From Leptospira kanakyensis (GTDB lineage Bacteria; Spirochaetota; Leptospiria; Leptospirales; Leptospiraceae): DNA of 64,000 bases. The DNA is taken from positions 868,001 to 932,000 of the forward strand of contig NZ_RQFG01000005.1 in assembly GCF_004769235.1 (NCBI RefSeq). The letters run 5' to 3'. The position numbers and the translations under genes were made by a program. Below the pieces are notes generated by a model. It was not told the origin of the DNA and made no database searches. It worked only from the letters and a program-made list of their open reading frames with translations. Of this stretch, positions 36,905 through 46,217 are shown piece by piece (position 1 is the first letter of the stretch; each line of letters opens with the position of its first letter).

Positions 36905-37555
36905 ATGAAACTGACATTAAAATTACTACAAAACGAATTTGAATTTTACCAAAACCCAGAATCAGAAAAGGAAAAAGATATAGTAAGCGCTGCTGAGGAG
37001 GTATTTGCTGAATTAGGATTTACTGGTGCCACAACAGCAGAACTAGCAAAAAGAGCCGGTGTAACAGAACGTACTCTCTTTAAATATTTCCCTTCAAAGA
37101 ATGATTTATATAGGCGGGTTCTAGCGGGATTACTTCTTTCAACAATTGTGCCTGGCCATATGTCTGATTTAAAAGAAAGATTAGAATCATTGAAACCAGA
37201 TTTTAAAGACTGGTATATTTCTATTTTAAAAGCAAGGTATGAAGCTGTCGCAAAAGAACCTCAAAAATTAAAATTACTTCTCGGTGCTCTTCTTTTCTCA
37301 AAAGAATTTTCAGAAATTTTTGGAACTCTTTGGAAAATAAATTTGTATGATACTTCTGTAAAAGCCATCCAATACTTTCAAAAAATAGGTGATATCAGAA
37401 AGGATTTAGATGCAAACCAAATCGTTAGAGCTTCTTTTAGTTTGAGTGCTAGTTTTTTAATTACTAAATTTATATTAGCACCCAAGTTACCATTGGATCC
37501 GAATCAAGAAATCGAAACGTTATTTTTGATTTTTTATCAAGGAATCAAAAAGTAA
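36905..37555 (+). CDS. TetR-family transcriptional regulator
   Basis: 216 residues. The N-terminal helix-turn-helix (about 24-70) has DIVSAAEEVFAELGFTGAT and ELAKRAGVTERTLFKYFPSKNDLYRRV, the family's classic pattern. The C-terminal ligand domain is all helical. It is divergent from the PhlG-like gene, with an operator between them, so it probably represses that gene and perhaps itself and releases DNA when it binds an aromatic or lipophilic ligand. The ligand is not known. Downstream, 113 bp separate it from the convergent mltA, with a short 5-bp TTCGC/GCGAA pairing. Confidence 0.92.
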   Translation: MKLTLKLLQNEFEFYQNPESEKEKDIVSAAEEVFAELGFTGATTAELAKRAGVTERTLFKYFPSKNDLYRRVLAGLLLSTIVPGHMSDLKERLESLKPDFKDWYISILKARYEAVAKEPQKLKLLLGALLFSKEFSEIFGTLWKINLYDTSVKAIQYFQKIGDIRKDLDANQIVRASFSLSASFLITKFILAPKLPLDPNQEIETLFLIFYQGIKK

Positions 37556-37668
37556 AAGTTCGCAAATATCGCGAAGGCTCTAAAACCTCAGATGATGTTC
37601 TTCAAAATTATTTTATTACTATTTAATTCATTTTTAAATCATTTGAATTATCTAGTAATAGAAGAGAC

Positions 37669-38874
37669 TTATTTATTTCTAGTTTTCTCCTTTTTGGGAA
37701 GTAACAAAGTTACTTTTCCTTTGGTTAACAAATTGTTTGCCATTTCTTCCACACCATCACCACTTCCCAAATAATAATCCAAACGACCCGCACCAGTGAT
37801 TGCATTCCCTCTGTCGTGAACAAACACCAAACGATCGTTTATCGTTTCTTTGTTTGATTGAAATGAAAGAAGGATTGGTAATCCAAGTGGAATTTTTTTG
37901 TCCATAGCAACAGATCGAAAAGAAACCAAACGAATTCCGTCACTTCCCATTGGTCCGAATGAATTTTCATTTAATTGCTTTTTTGGAAACGATTCTTTTT
38001 CAAAAAATATATATCTTGGATTTTTCAAAATGGCATCAGTAACTTCCTTAGGCCTGGATTGAATACAATTTGAAAGATGGTATGGTTTGAGACTTGGACA
38101 AATTCCTTCCAAATGAACGGAAGGACTAATATAATTCTGACCATTGTCCGCAGCATAGTTGATTCGAAATTTTTCTTTTGTTTCTGTTTCGACAACTGCG
38201 GATCCTTCCAACTGCGCCAAATGTAAGTCTGTCAAACGTAAGAAAACAATTGGTTTGGAATATTTTTCCCAAATGGATTTTTGACTCCACTTTTCTCGAA
38301 GAAAGAGTTTCGGATTTTCAGATATTGTTAGATCAGATTTTGGTGGAGATAACGCAGGATATTGGTATTCTCCTTCTGGTTTGTTTTTTCCATAAATTCG
38401 TACTTCATAATATCCTGTTATAGTGGGAGGGCCATCAGAAGGGCTCAAAACAAAAAATATAAAATTTTTTTTGATTTCATTTTGAATTTGGTGAGAGGGT
38501 GTATCACGAATGATCATTTGAAGATTTTCTAAAGAGCGAAGAACCTCCTCATTGGTGTATTCCTCTTCTCCAAAACGAAATTTACTATCTTTAGGTTTCC
38601 TCTCAAAATATCGGATGGATTCTTTGAAAGCAAACTCTAGATTCAGATCTTTTGTATGATCCAAATTTTTGGAGGAACTAGAAGTTTGAGGGTTATGCGA
38701 AACTAAGGTTAGGTCTGTTCGTTTCTGACTTTGGTCGTAATTTCGATTCTGCGTTGGCTCTGCAAATAAAGCCATAGCCAAAAGTAAGCCGATGACAAAG
38801 GAAACTGACGCGATTTTGATCACCAGACGAAAAGGTAAGCCACTTTCTTTTTTCAGTTGGTTACCTTTGCCCAT
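37669..38874 (-). CDS. mltA: Membrane-bound lytic murein transglycosylase A
   Basis: 401 residues. The N-terminal anchor lies at about 18-38 and has no lipobox Cys. A MltA-specific beta-domain region carries GYYEVRIYG and VFLRLTDLHLAQLEGSA. A C-terminal 3D domain carries VHDRGNAITGAGRLDYYLGSG, with the catalytic Asp probably in GRLDYY. It cuts peptidoglycan glycan chains by a lytic reaction, acting in the periplasm. The ATG at 38874 has no clear SD, and upstream in-frame codons meet a stop at 38890. Its first 45 bp include one copy of the repeat described at 38985. A conventional MltA would carry a lipid anchor; here it is a membrane helix. Confidence 0.88.
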   Translation of the reverse strand: MGKGNQLKKESGLPFRLVIKIASVSFVIGLLLAMALFAEPTQNRNYDQSQKRTDLTLVSHNPQTSSSSKNLDHTKDLNLEFAFKESIRYFERKPKDSKFRFGEEEYTNEEVLRSLENLQMIIRDTPSHQIQNEIKKNFIFFVLSPSDGPPTITGYYEVRIYGKNKPEGEYQYPALSPPKSDLTISENPKLFLREKWSQKSIWEKYSKPIVFLRLTDLHLAQLEGSAVVETETKEKFRINYAADNGQNYISPSVHLEGICPSLKPYHLSNCIQSRPKEVTDAILKNPRYIFFEKESFPKKQLNENSFGPMGSDGIRLVSFRSVAMDKKIPLGLPILLSFQSNKETINDRLVFVHDRGNAITGAGRLDYYLGSGDGVEEMANNLLTKGKVTLLLPKKEKTRNK

Positions 38875-38984
38875 AGAGTATGGTTTCGTTTACTGCTGAA
38901 ATTTTGAATACCTTTAAACAGATTGAGACGAAAACTGGAAAATTCACGAAAGAAAGTTTGCGATTTTCTTTGGAAAGTGATGAG

Positions 38985-39150
38985 AAAAGGTAAGTCAGTT
39001 TCGAAAGAAAGCAGTGCTAGAAAGGAACCCACTATCAAAGGAAAGAGACTGTCAAAGGTAACTCACTTTCGATGGAAAGTGATACAAAAAAGAAACCCAG
39101 TTTCGAAAGAAAGGGACTAGAAAAATTCACTCAGTTACTCAGGATATAAT
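38985..39150 (+). repeat. Degenerate ~34-bp tandem repeats in the mltA-rpmH gap
   Basis: Units start near 38985, 39021, 39054, 39089 and 39121, spaced 33-36 bp, with the approximate start AAAGGTAACTCACTTTC. Further look-alikes begin at 38830 (inside the mltA 5' end) and 39188. The whole 479-bp gap (38875-39353) otherwise holds no convincing gene: the open frames seen in it are rich in Lys, Ser and Arg and follow the repeat. Confidence 0.55.
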
Positions 39151-39353
39151 CACGACTTAGTGACCCTCTTTCCAAAGAAAACTATGCAAAAAGGTAAGCC
39201 CTCATCTAAAACTGAATGTTTTTGCCTTATGTCTCATAAGAAAGTCGCTGTCCAATCATTTTTCCCAATTCCCCTTGACTTCCATGGGGGTACCAAAAAC
39301 CTTTCAAAAGACCTCATATTTTTGCGATCATATATAGATTAATTAGGTGTTTC

Positions 39354-39515
39354 ATGAAACGTACATTCCAACCGAGTAAAATTAAACGCGTGAGAACTCA
39401 CGGATTCCGAGCCAGAATGGCTACCCCAGGCGGAAGAAATGTGATTGCCGCAAGAAGAAGAAAAGGACGCGCTAAATTGACTGTTTCCGACGAAAAAATC
39501 GGGAGAAAGTTCTAA
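39354..39515 (+). CDS. rpmH: Large ribosomal subunit protein bL34
   Basis: 53-residue basic protein; the ATG is at 39354. Family text is clear: [20 protein letters not shown], then [22 protein letters not shown]. It is several residues longer than the usual 44-47 because of the C-terminal [10 protein letters not shown]. It is a structural protein of the 50S subunit. Its position before rnpA, yidD, yidC, jag and mnmE is the standard bacterial order. A possible TATATA -10-like element lies at about 39330, but I found no good -35 for it. Confidence 0.97.
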   Translation: MKRTFQPSKIKRVRTHGFRARMATPGGRNVIAARRRKGRAKLTVSDEKIGRKF

Positions 39516-39586
39516 TTTAGGAGCTTCCTTCGGAGACCCTTCGCGACCAAACCAGGATCCAGGAACTCTTTCGTCAGAATCGTAAA

Positions 39587-39847
39587 ATGGGCAGGCCACC
39601 GATGCGATGGCTTGTTCGAAAAAACGGCCTTCCGTTTGCCAGTTTTTTATTTTGTCCCGACAAAACTCACAAAACAGCCGTTGCACGAAACCGTTCCAAA
39701 CGAATTCTCAGAGAACTGGTTCGGAACCATCTTTCTTCAATACCAGTAGGATACGATTGTGCCCTACTGGTTCAGAAAGAATTTGCGAAGTTATCTAAGG
39801 AAGACCGAGAGGTTTTGTTCCTTTCGGTTCTAAAACAATTCCCATGA
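39587..39847 (+). CDS. rnpA: Ribonuclease P protein component (start uncertain)
   Basis: Protein subunit of RNase P, which trims tRNA 5' ends. From the ATG at 39587 it is 86 residues, shorter than the usual 110-120. It has the RNR-like motif [18 protein letters not shown], the family's best hallmark. The same frame is open upstream to 39521, and the 22 extra codons (ending LFRQNRK) look like the missing conserved N-terminal helix. They contain no ATG, GTG or TTG; the only AUN codon is ATC at 39557. AGGAG occurs at 39518-39522. The real start may therefore be non-canonical. Its end overlaps yidD by 4 bp. Confidence 0.85.
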   Translation: MGRPPMRWLVRKNGLPFASFLFCPDKTHKTAVARNRSKRILRELVRNHLSSIPVGYDCALLVQKEFAKLSKEDREVLFLSVLKQFP

Positions 39848-40071
39848 ATCGGCTGTTTTTGGTTCTTATTTACCTCTACAAAAAACTGCTGTCCCCACTA
39901 TTGCCTCCGGCTTGCCGATTTACCCCCAGTTGTTCTGAATACGCCAAACAAGCGTTTGAAACCTATCCATGGTATAAAGCATTTGTTCTCAGTGTAGTTC
40001 GAATTTCTAAATGCCATCCTTATCATGAGGGTGGGCATGATCCTTTACCGAAATCCTTTAACAAGAGTTAA
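39844..40071 (+). CDS. yidD: Membrane protein insertion efficiency factor YidD
   Basis: 75 residues. The family motif [20 protein letters not shown] (about 24-43) and the C-terminal [14 protein letters not shown] are complete. It is a small peripheral membrane protein that helps YidC-dependent insertion. It starts in an ATGA overlap with rnpA and ends 3 bp before yidC. Confidence 0.95.
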   Translation: MNRLFLVLIYLYKKLLSPLLPPACRFTPSCSEYAKQAFETYPWYKAFVLSVVRISKCHPYHEGGHDPLPKSFNKS

Positions 40072-40074
40072 CTT

Positions 40075-42030
40075 ATGCAAAATGATTCCACTAACAGACA
40101 AAGTCGTTTATTCCTAGCGCTATTTCTCAGTTTAGCAGTATGGATGGGGATTAACTACTTCTTCTTTCCACCACAAACACCGAAACCAAAAACCGCTGAT
40201 GAAGTTTCTAACAAAGAAAACTCTGAAAAAGAGAAAACTAACGGAACCACTACAGATCCAAAAGCAGAATTAAAGAAACCAACAACAGAAACACCAAAGT
40301 TAAATCCGGTAAAACCAGAAGATGTAAAAACCTTCGCATTAAAAACAGATTCCTTTTTAGTTCGATTTTCTAGTTTAGGTGGAAGGATCACTGAATACTA
40401 TATCAAAGATCATAAAGAACCAGATGGTTCCGAGTTTGCTGTCGCAAAAGATCCTAAGTTTCAAATTGAATTTGATGGACAAACGGAAAAAGCAGTGGAA
40501 CTCACGAGAGGCCAAGGTTTTGACTTCAACATCATTGAAGACAAAGACACCATTCCTTTTTCAGCATACAACTTAGTAAATTTTAGTTCCAGTTACAACG
40601 CTGAAACAAAAACTGTAATCTTCGAAGCACCTTCGTTAGATGGTAAATTCACAATCCAAAAGAAATTTCAATTTTTCCCTTCTGAAAATTATTTTAAGTT
40701 TCATTTAACACTTAAAAACAGATCAAACGAAACCATCAATATTTCTTCATCAAAATCTGATGTTTACTTTAGATCCTTCAGTTCTCTTGGTCCAGTACTT
40801 AAGAAAAAAGAAGATTTTAATGACCGTGACAATGCACACTATTTCCGTTATTACTATTTAGATGGAAGTTTTAAAGACCACGTAGACGGAACCACCACAC
40901 AAGGTTTTTTTGATAACCTGTTTGGTTCGAATGATGGAAAAGACACTCGTTACGAAATCAAAAAAGGTTCTAACGAAAAAGTAGACTTCGTGGGAACAGG
41001 AAGCCGTTACTTCATTGGGGTTATCGATCCATTGGATGATAAACCAGCAGGAGTTCTTCTTGATAATCGTAAAGGAAACGAAACAGGTGTTCTTTTAGTT
41101 TATGATAATTGGAAACTTGGACCCGGCGAAGAAGTAAACCTAGATTATGCTGCTTATGTCGGAGTGAGAGAACTTGATGGAACCGCTTTCCGTGACAGCA
41201 AACTTGATCCAAAAATCAACAAGGACTCTGTATTTGCAGGCCTTAGTGATTCTCTCGACAAGTCCTTCAACCAAGGGATTACAACCCCTCTTCGTAATGG
41301 AATTGTTTGGATTTTAAAAAAGATCTATCTCGTCATTCCTAACTATGGTTGGGCAATTGTTATTTTTGCCATCCTTTTCAAATTAGCATTTTATCCGCTG
41401 AACAAAAAACAGGCGGAATCGATGAAGAAGATGCAGGAGTTATCTCCACAAATCAAACTCATCAATGAAAAATATGCAGATGATCCGAAACTCAAACAAG
41501 AAAAAACTGTAGAGTTATACAAAAAGAACGGAACCAATCCGATGGCGGGTTGCCTTCCGATGCTCATTCAAATTCCTATCTTTATCGCATTGTATACTGC
41601 GTTCTCTGACACAGTGGATCTTTGGAATTCTCCATTTTTATGGATCACTGATTTAAGTGAACCAGACACTGTTTACACAACTCCAAAGTTAGCTTTTATT
41701 GGTGCGCTTGCGATCAATATCCTTCCACTCATCATGGTGGCTACACAAGTGGTTCAATCTAGAATGACTACGGTTTCCTCAGACCCTAACCAAAAGATGA
41801 TGATGTATATGATGCCTGTCATCATGTTATATTTCTTCTGGTCAATGCCGGCTGGTGTGACTATGTATTGGACAATGCAAAACATTCTGTCTATCGCACA
41901 ACAAGTGTATACAAATAAGTTTGGTAAATCGGAAGATAAAAAACCAAAAAATAATGGGCCAGAACCAGCAAACAACGCTTCAGCAGTTGCAAGACCTGGT
42001 TTTAGAAACCAGAACAAAAAGAAAAAATGA
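40075..42030 (+). CDS. yidC: Membrane protein insertase YidC
   Basis: 651 residues, long like Gram-negative YidC. The first membrane helix (about 12-28) is followed by a Pro/Lys/Glu-rich linker (35-85) and a large periplasmic beta domain (about 90-390). The conserved Oxa1-like core with five helices runs from about 420 to 620. The core shows the family's [20 protein letters not shown], with [15 protein letters not shown] after it, and [16 protein letters not shown] near the end. A basic tail closes the protein. It inserts inner-membrane proteins alone or with Sec. It is cotranscribed with yidD and jag. Confidence 0.98.
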   Translation: MQNDSTNRQSRLFLALFLSLAVWMGINYFFFPPQTPKPKTADEVSNKENSEKEKTNGTTTDPKAELKKPTTETPKLNPVKPEDVKTFALKTDSFLVRFSSLGGRITEYYIKDHKEPDGSEFAVAKDPKFQIEFDGQTEKAVELTRGQGFDFNIIEDKDTIPFSAYNLVNFSSSYNAETKTVIFEAPSLDGKFTIQKKFQFFPSENYFKFHLTLKNRSNETINISSSKSDVYFRSFSSLGPVLKKKEDFNDRDNAHYFRYYYLDGSFKDHVDGTTTQGFFDNLFGSNDGKDTRYEIKKGSNEKVDFVGTGSRYFIGVIDPLDDKPAGVLLDNRKGNETGVLLVYDNWKLGPGEEVNLDYAAYVGVRELDGTAFRDSKLDPKINKDSVFAGLSDSLDKSFNQGITTPLRNGIVWILKKIYLVIPNYGWAIVIFAILFKLAFYPLNKKQAESMKKMQELSPQIKLINEKYADDPKLKQEKTVELYKKNGTNPMAGCLPMLIQIPIFIALYTAFSDTVDLWNSPFLWITDLSEPDTVYTTPKLAFIGALAINILPLIMVATQVVQSRMTTVSSDPNQKMMMYMMPVIMLYFFWSMPAGVTMYWTMQNILSIAQQVYTNKFGKSEDKKPKNNGPEPANNASAVARPGFRNQNKKKK

Positions 42031-42058
42031 AATCATTGTTTAACAAGGAAGATCACAG

Positions 42059-42790
42059 ATGAATAATTACATTTTCGAAGCCGAAGGAAAAACTAAAAGT
42101 GAGGCAGAAGAATATTCACTCGAAACACTTCGCCTCCAACCAGGCGATTTACGATTCGAAGTAGTTGATTCCGGAAAATCCGGATTTTTAGGAATCACAC
42201 AAAAAAAACCAGCCGTTGTACGTGCGTTTGTTGCAAACAATGACATCCCATCCGAAAAAATCATTCATGGAGTGATCATTACCATTTTGAAAAAAATGGG
42301 GATCCCTGCTGAAGTTGTTGGAATGGGTGATGTTGATGGAAAAATCTACGTTGAACTCACGAGTAAAGAATCCGGACTGATTATCGGAAAACGAGGAGGC
42401 ACTTTAGATTCACTTCAATTCCTTCTCAACCTAATGGTTGATCCAAAAATTCGTCACAATAGAAAAATTGTTTTGGATATTGAATCCTACCGCGACAAAC
42501 GTGAGTTATCTCTCATTCGATTGGCAAAATCTGTTGCTGCATCCGTAATTAAATCCGGAAGATCAAAACTACTCGATCCAATGAATCCGTTTGAAAGAAG
42601 AATTGTTCATATGGCAATCCAAGAAGATGAAAGAGTGTTCACAAGATCCGAAGGAAATGGAACTTTCAAAAGAGTTCGTGTCATCTCTGCAAAAGAAAAA
42701 CATAAATACAAAGATTTGGAAGATCCGTCTAAAAAAGGCCTTCCTGTTGAAGACTTTGCTGACGGAGTAGACCAAGAAGATCTTGATTGA
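42059..42790 (+). CDS. jag: RNA-binding protein Jag/KhpB
   Basis: 243 residues. A Jag N-terminal domain (about 1-52, [15 protein letters not shown] start and [13 protein letters not shown]) is followed by a linker, a KH domain (about 80-155, with [19 protein letters not shown]) and an R3H domain (about 165-220) containing [12 protein letters not shown]. It binds RNA and in other bacteria affects cell-wall elongation and envelope stress. AAGGAAG lies about 8 bases before the ATG. It overlaps mnmE by 8 bp. Confidence 0.95.
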   Translation: MNNYIFEAEGKTKSEAEEYSLETLRLQPGDLRFEVVDSGKSGFLGITQKKPAVVRAFVANNDIPSEKIIHGVIITILKKMGIPAEVVGMGDVDGKIYVELTSKESGLIIGKRGGTLDSLQFLLNLMVDPKIRHNRKIVLDIESYRDKRELSLIRLAKSVAASVIKSGRSKLLDPMNPFERRIVHMAIQEDERVFTRSEGNGTFKRVRVISAKEKHKYKDLEDPSKKGLPVEDFADGVDQEDLD

Positions 42791-44168
42791 TACCATTGCG
42801 GCATTGTCCACAGCCTCAGGGCCCGGAGCGATTGGCATCCTTCGGGTATCGGGCTCTGCCGTATTGCCCATTGTTCTGGCCGTTCTCCAAAAGAACGGAT
42901 CTCCTCTCACCGAAGAATACATTAAAAACCAAACACGGACTGCCATTTATTGTGATTTTGTAGATGCAGATTTACCTTTAGACCAAATTGTATTTTTTTA
43001 TTTTGCTTCACCTAACTCATATACAGGTGAAGATTTGGCCGAGTTCCATTTACATGGAAATCCAATTCTACTCAAACGTGCCTTACAAATCCTTTTCGAT
43101 AAAGGGGCAAGGCCTGCCCAGAAGGGTGAGTTTACAAAACGAGCTTACTTAAATGGTAAAATCAATTTATCCGGTGCAGAAGCGATTGGTCGACTCATTG
43201 AAGCTCGCTCTCGATATGAATTAGAGTTAGCACAAAAAAACGTATTTGGCGAGATTACAAAATTAAGTTCAAAAATCAGAAGTGATCTGATTTCACTGAA
43301 AGCAGAATGTGAAGCAGAAATAGATTTTTCTACGGAAGACTTAACCTTCGAAAGTTTAGAAGAAAGGAAACATCGAATGGTTTCTCTAAAGAATCTTTGT
43401 TCTAAACTCATCAAAGATTCTGAACGAGCAGAAACATTAATTTTACAATCCACTGTTGTTCTATTTGGAGAGCCGAACACGGGTAAGTCGAGTCTGATGA
43501 ACGTACTCATCGGAAAAGATCGGTCGATTATTTCGGACATTCCCGGCACCACGAGAGATTATATTGCCGAAGAATTGAGTTTGGATGGAATTCCGATTCG
43601 ACTTGTGGATACTGCCGGAATTCGAGAGACATCGGATAACATAGAACAAATGGGGATTGAACGAAGTAAACGCGAAGCCGATAGCGCCAATGTAAAATTA
43701 CTTCTCATCGACACCTCAATCCCATTCGACAAAAGTTCGTTTTTAACAAAACATAAAGAACGACTTCATGGTGCCATCCTTGTTGCCAATAAAATTGATG
43801 AAAAATATAAAGATTGGAACCGAAACCAATTGGATGAATTACAAAATGAATTTGAATTGGAAGTGACAGAGATCTCTTGTAAAACAAAAATCGGCATTCC
43901 TCATTTATTAGAACTTTTGAAAACAAAACTCATTTCTCAAGATAACTCGGAAGATGTGGTTTTATTGGAAGACCGACAAAGATATCATATTCAAAAAATA
44001 GAATCTAATTTATCCGAAGCCATCCGGCTTATGGAAGATAACGCACCTGCAGAAATTTACATTCAGGAAATCAATACCTCCCTTAAAGAAATTGGTGAAG
44101 TCAATGGTCATGTGGAAAATGAAGAAATCCTTGGAAGGATATTTAGTAAATTTTGTGTGGGTAAATAA
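42783..44168 (+). CDS. mnmE: tRNA modification GTPase MnmE
   Basis: 461 residues. It works with MnmG to modify the wobble uridine of tRNAs. The N-terminal TrmE domain starts [23 protein letters not shown]. The inserted G domain has G1 GEPNTGKSS (about 230-238), a switch DIPGTTRD, G3 DTAG and G4 ANKID. The C-terminal helical domain ends with FCVGK, the catalytic CxGK. The start is TTG at 42783, inside the jag end; no other start fits the conserved N-terminus. Confidence 0.98.
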   Translation: MIDTIAALSTASGPGAIGILRVSGSAVLPIVLAVLQKNGSPLTEEYIKNQTRTAIYCDFVDADLPLDQIVFFYFASPNSYTGEDLAEFHLHGNPILLKRALQILFDKGARPAQKGEFTKRAYLNGKINLSGAEAIGRLIEARSRYELELAQKNVFGEITKLSSKIRSDLISLKAECEAEIDFSTEDLTFESLEERKHRMVSLKNLCSKLIKDSERAETLILQSTVVLFGEPNTGKSSLMNVLIGKDRSIISDIPGTTRDYIAEELSLDGIPIRLVDTAGIRETSDNIEQMGIERSKREADSANVKLLLIDTSIPFDKSSFLTKHKERLHGAILVANKIDEKYKDWNRNQLDELQNEFELEVTEISCKTKIGIPHLLELLKTKLISQDNSEDVVLLEDRQRYHIQKIESNLSEAIRLMEDNAPAEIYIQEINTSLKEIGEVNGHVENEEILGRIFSKFCVGK

Positions 44169-44186
44169 TTCACAAAAACCCTAAAA

Positions 44187-44216
44187 TTTACGATTGTCTA
44201 TTCATCGAAATAGTAT
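44187..44216 (+). promoter_or_regulatory. Weak candidate promoter of the 44249 gene
   Basis: TTTACG (44187-44192) and TAGTAT (44211-44216) are 18 bp apart, 33 bp before the ATG at 44249. The match is modest, but an own promoter is plausible because mnmE ends 80 bp upstream and a terminator follows the gene. Confidence 0.35.
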
Positions 44217-44248
44217 CTAATTGGTGCACATTCCATACGAGGTAAAAA

Positions 44249-44500
44249 ATGAAAAAAATTCTTGTGATTCTCTCTATTTTCTCTTTCAGTACTTTCGGCG
44301 TTTTTGCTCAAACAGAAGCAGACGAAGAACCTACTATGCAAACTGAGGAAGCTTCCGAAACCGTTAAACCTAAAAAAGAAAAAATGAACAACAAAGACGG
44401 TGAGAAAAAAGAGAAAAAGAATAATAAAAAAGGCGAGAAAAAGGCTAAAAAAGCTAAGAAAGCCAAAAAAGAGAAAAAAGCAAAAAAAGACGCTGAGTAG
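44249..44500 (+). CDS. Small exported Lys-rich protein
   Basis: 83 residues. The signal peptide MKKILVILSIFSFSTFGVFA, probable cleavage before QTEAD, is followed by an acidic stretch (about 21-36). The last 45 residues are made almost only of Lys, Glu, Ala, Asn and Gly with repeats such as KKAKKAKKAKKEKK. Low complexity means no fold can be assigned; an extended polycation that binds anionic polymers (LPS, nucleic acid, peptidoglycan) is possible but speculative. GAGG lies 7 bases before the ATG. It has its own terminator, so it is monocistronic. Confidence 0.65.
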   Translation: MKKILVILSIFSFSTFGVFAQTEADEEPTMQTEEASETVKPKKEKMNNKDGEKKEKKNNKKGEKKAKKAKKAKKEKKAKKDAE

Positions 44501-44520
44501 TCTAAATCTTTTTCAAAGTA

Positions 44521-44546
44521 AAACCTCTGGAAACAGGGGTTTTTTT
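44521..44546 (+). terminator. Rho-independent terminator
   Basis: CCTCTG (44524-44529), a GAAA tetraloop and CAGGGG (44534-44539, one G-U pair) are followed by seven T. It ends the transcript of the Lys-rich gene just before the next lipoprotein gene. Confidence 0.87.
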
Positions 44547-44562
44547 ATGCCCCAAAAATCAA

Positions 44563-46197
44563 ATGAAACCAATCACTAAAACAACCACCTGCTTCACTTT
44601 CATCCTCTTTTTGTTCTTTATCAATTCTTGTTCTAGTTCTAACGGAAAAGAACCAGAAATAACAAATCCAATTTCCCTTCGGTTTCAATTCAAATTAAAA
44701 TCCATCCCTAAAGAATTAAATGGGGAAACGATATCTTATTTGCTTAAATTTTATCATTGTCCTAACATAACAGCTAAAGACTGTTATACGCCTATATCAA
44801 TTCAATCGCATAAAAATACAAAACAAATCCAGTCTTCCATTGACCAAATGAACTTTCATGGACTGGCTCCAAACCAGTGGACACATCTTTCTATCCGCAT
44901 CGAAGGAATAGAAAAAGTTTATGGAAAATACTCACCAGGTCATAATCCTTTTTGGATTCAAAATACAGATTCATTTTCTAAAAATCCAAACATAACACAT
45001 GAGTTTACTTTTGTAAGTCAAGAAAACCTGATCCCCAATCGCAAACAAGAAGAGTTGGCTTCAAAATTTGCACCCATCCTTGTCTTTCACAAGGATAAAA
45101 AATACCTACCAACGAATATAGAAAAGTATGCAAATTATTTTCAGCCGAAAGAATACACTCTTCCAAATAAAGATATCCGTCGTAAAACAACAGGCCAAAC
45201 AACTTGGAACTATGTTGAATTTCCTGACCTAAACGAAACAGAAAAACAAACCCATTTGTACTATCATGTTCGTTATGCCAATGCCACTGTATCGGGTACA
45301 CAAAAAGAAGCTTTGCCAGGATTTAGAGATAACGGTAACTATTGGTATGGAGTAGGAAATGGAGATATGGTTATCTCTTATTGGATTTGGTATGATTGGA
45401 ATGAAGGACCAACCAAATTTGGAAATATCCACCAAGGGGATTTAGAATCTTATGCACTTCTTGTCTCAAAAGAAGGAAAACCAAAACGAATTTTACTGAC
45501 AGGACATGATCATATCCTACTCGATACGGATTTTCGAAATATCAATTCATTAAAAAATCATCCAATCCTTTATGTGGCCAAAGGGAATATGAGCTCCGAT
45601 GGTGGGAATCCAACATCAGCTTATGGTGGTTATACGGTAAAACTTCATGCAGGCAATGCACTCTTTAATTATATTTCTGATCCTTGGGATGTGTTTCCAA
45701 GTTTTGACCCAGAAAACTCTATCCTAATCATTCCGAAAAATTTATCGGAAAAAGATTTAACCAATGTTAAAATTGGTTCAGGAATCACTGACAAAACAGC
45801 TACGTTAGATGATTGTGAATGTAAAGACCTGCCCGAACCAACTCGTTATGTGGATGCACGTAAGATGATCAAAGGGCAAATTGAAAGGCTTGTGGCTTGG
45901 GAAGAACCAGGATGGGTGAACCAACCGGCAGACAAAGATCCTGACGGTCATCATAAAGTAGATCCCAAACTCTCCTCCTTCTTTAAGTTCCAAGGAAGGC
46001 TAGGAAAACATCCCAGATCCGATTTAAGGATTCGAGAGTTACACCAATACGGCGAATCTCCGGAGAATGCTCCTTTCAAAACCAATATCGAACAACATTA
46101 TACGTTTGAAAGTCCTAAAACCGACAGGTCATATACTGACAGGGAAGGAAACTATGGGCCAAAATTTTTAGGAGATGATTCCACTCCGCAAAAGTAA
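44563..46197 (+). CDS. Lipoprotein, Vps62/DUF946-like
   Basis: 544 residues. The lipoprotein signal ends FFINSC (Cys near 23). The N-terminal 130 residues form an Ig-like or beta domain with a Cys pair. The central region (about 150-400) has YWIWYDWNEGPTKFGNIHQGDLESYALLV and HPILYVAKGNMSSDGGNPTSAYGG. This resembles the Vps62-related/DUF946 pattern of H/D-rich beta proteins, and several His and Asp residues could bind metal. The enzymatic role is unknown. There is no visible SD, and it starts 17 bp after a terminator, so its promoter is unclear. It is convergent with the ankyrin gene. Confidence 0.5.
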   Translation: MKPITKTTTCFTFILFLFFINSCSSSNGKEPEITNPISLRFQFKLKSIPKELNGETISYLLKFYHCPNITAKDCYTPISIQSHKNTKQIQSSIDQMNFHGLAPNQWTHLSIRIEGIEKVYGKYSPGHNPFWIQNTDSFSKNPNITHEFTFVSQENLIPNRKQEELASKFAPILVFHKDKKYLPTNIEKYANYFQPKEYTLPNKDIRRKTTGQTTWNYVEFPDLNETEKQTHLYYHVRYANATVSGTQKEALPGFRDNGNYWYGVGNGDMVISYWIWYDWNEGPTKFGNIHQGDLESYALLVSKEGKPKRILLTGHDHILLDTDFRNINSLKNHPILYVAKGNMSSDGGNPTSAYGGYTVKLHAGNALFNYISDPWDVFPSFDPENSILIIPKNLSEKDLTNVKIGSGITDKTATLDDCECKDLPEPTRYVDARKMIKGQIERLVAWEEPGWVNQPADKDPDGHHKVDPKLSSFFKFQGRLGKHPRSDLRIRELHQYGESPENAPFKTNIEQHYTFESPKTDRSYTDREGNYGPKFLGDDSTPQK

Positions 46198-46217
46198 TTC
46201 GATCCAACCGAATTTAA

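Noticed and set aside
38985..39150. CRISPR-like array
   Set aside because: Units are degenerate, contiguous without unique spacers, and no cas gene is near.
39275..39303. TTGACT as -35 of rpmH
   Set aside because: No acceptable -10 at 16-18 bp spacing; the TATATA near 39330 is too far away.
38875..39353. Possible oriC next to rpmH
   Set aside because: In many bacteria oriC lies near dnaA-rpmH, but I found no dnaA, no cluster of TTATNCACA-like DnaA boxes and no AT-rich 13-mers. The repeats here have another sequence.
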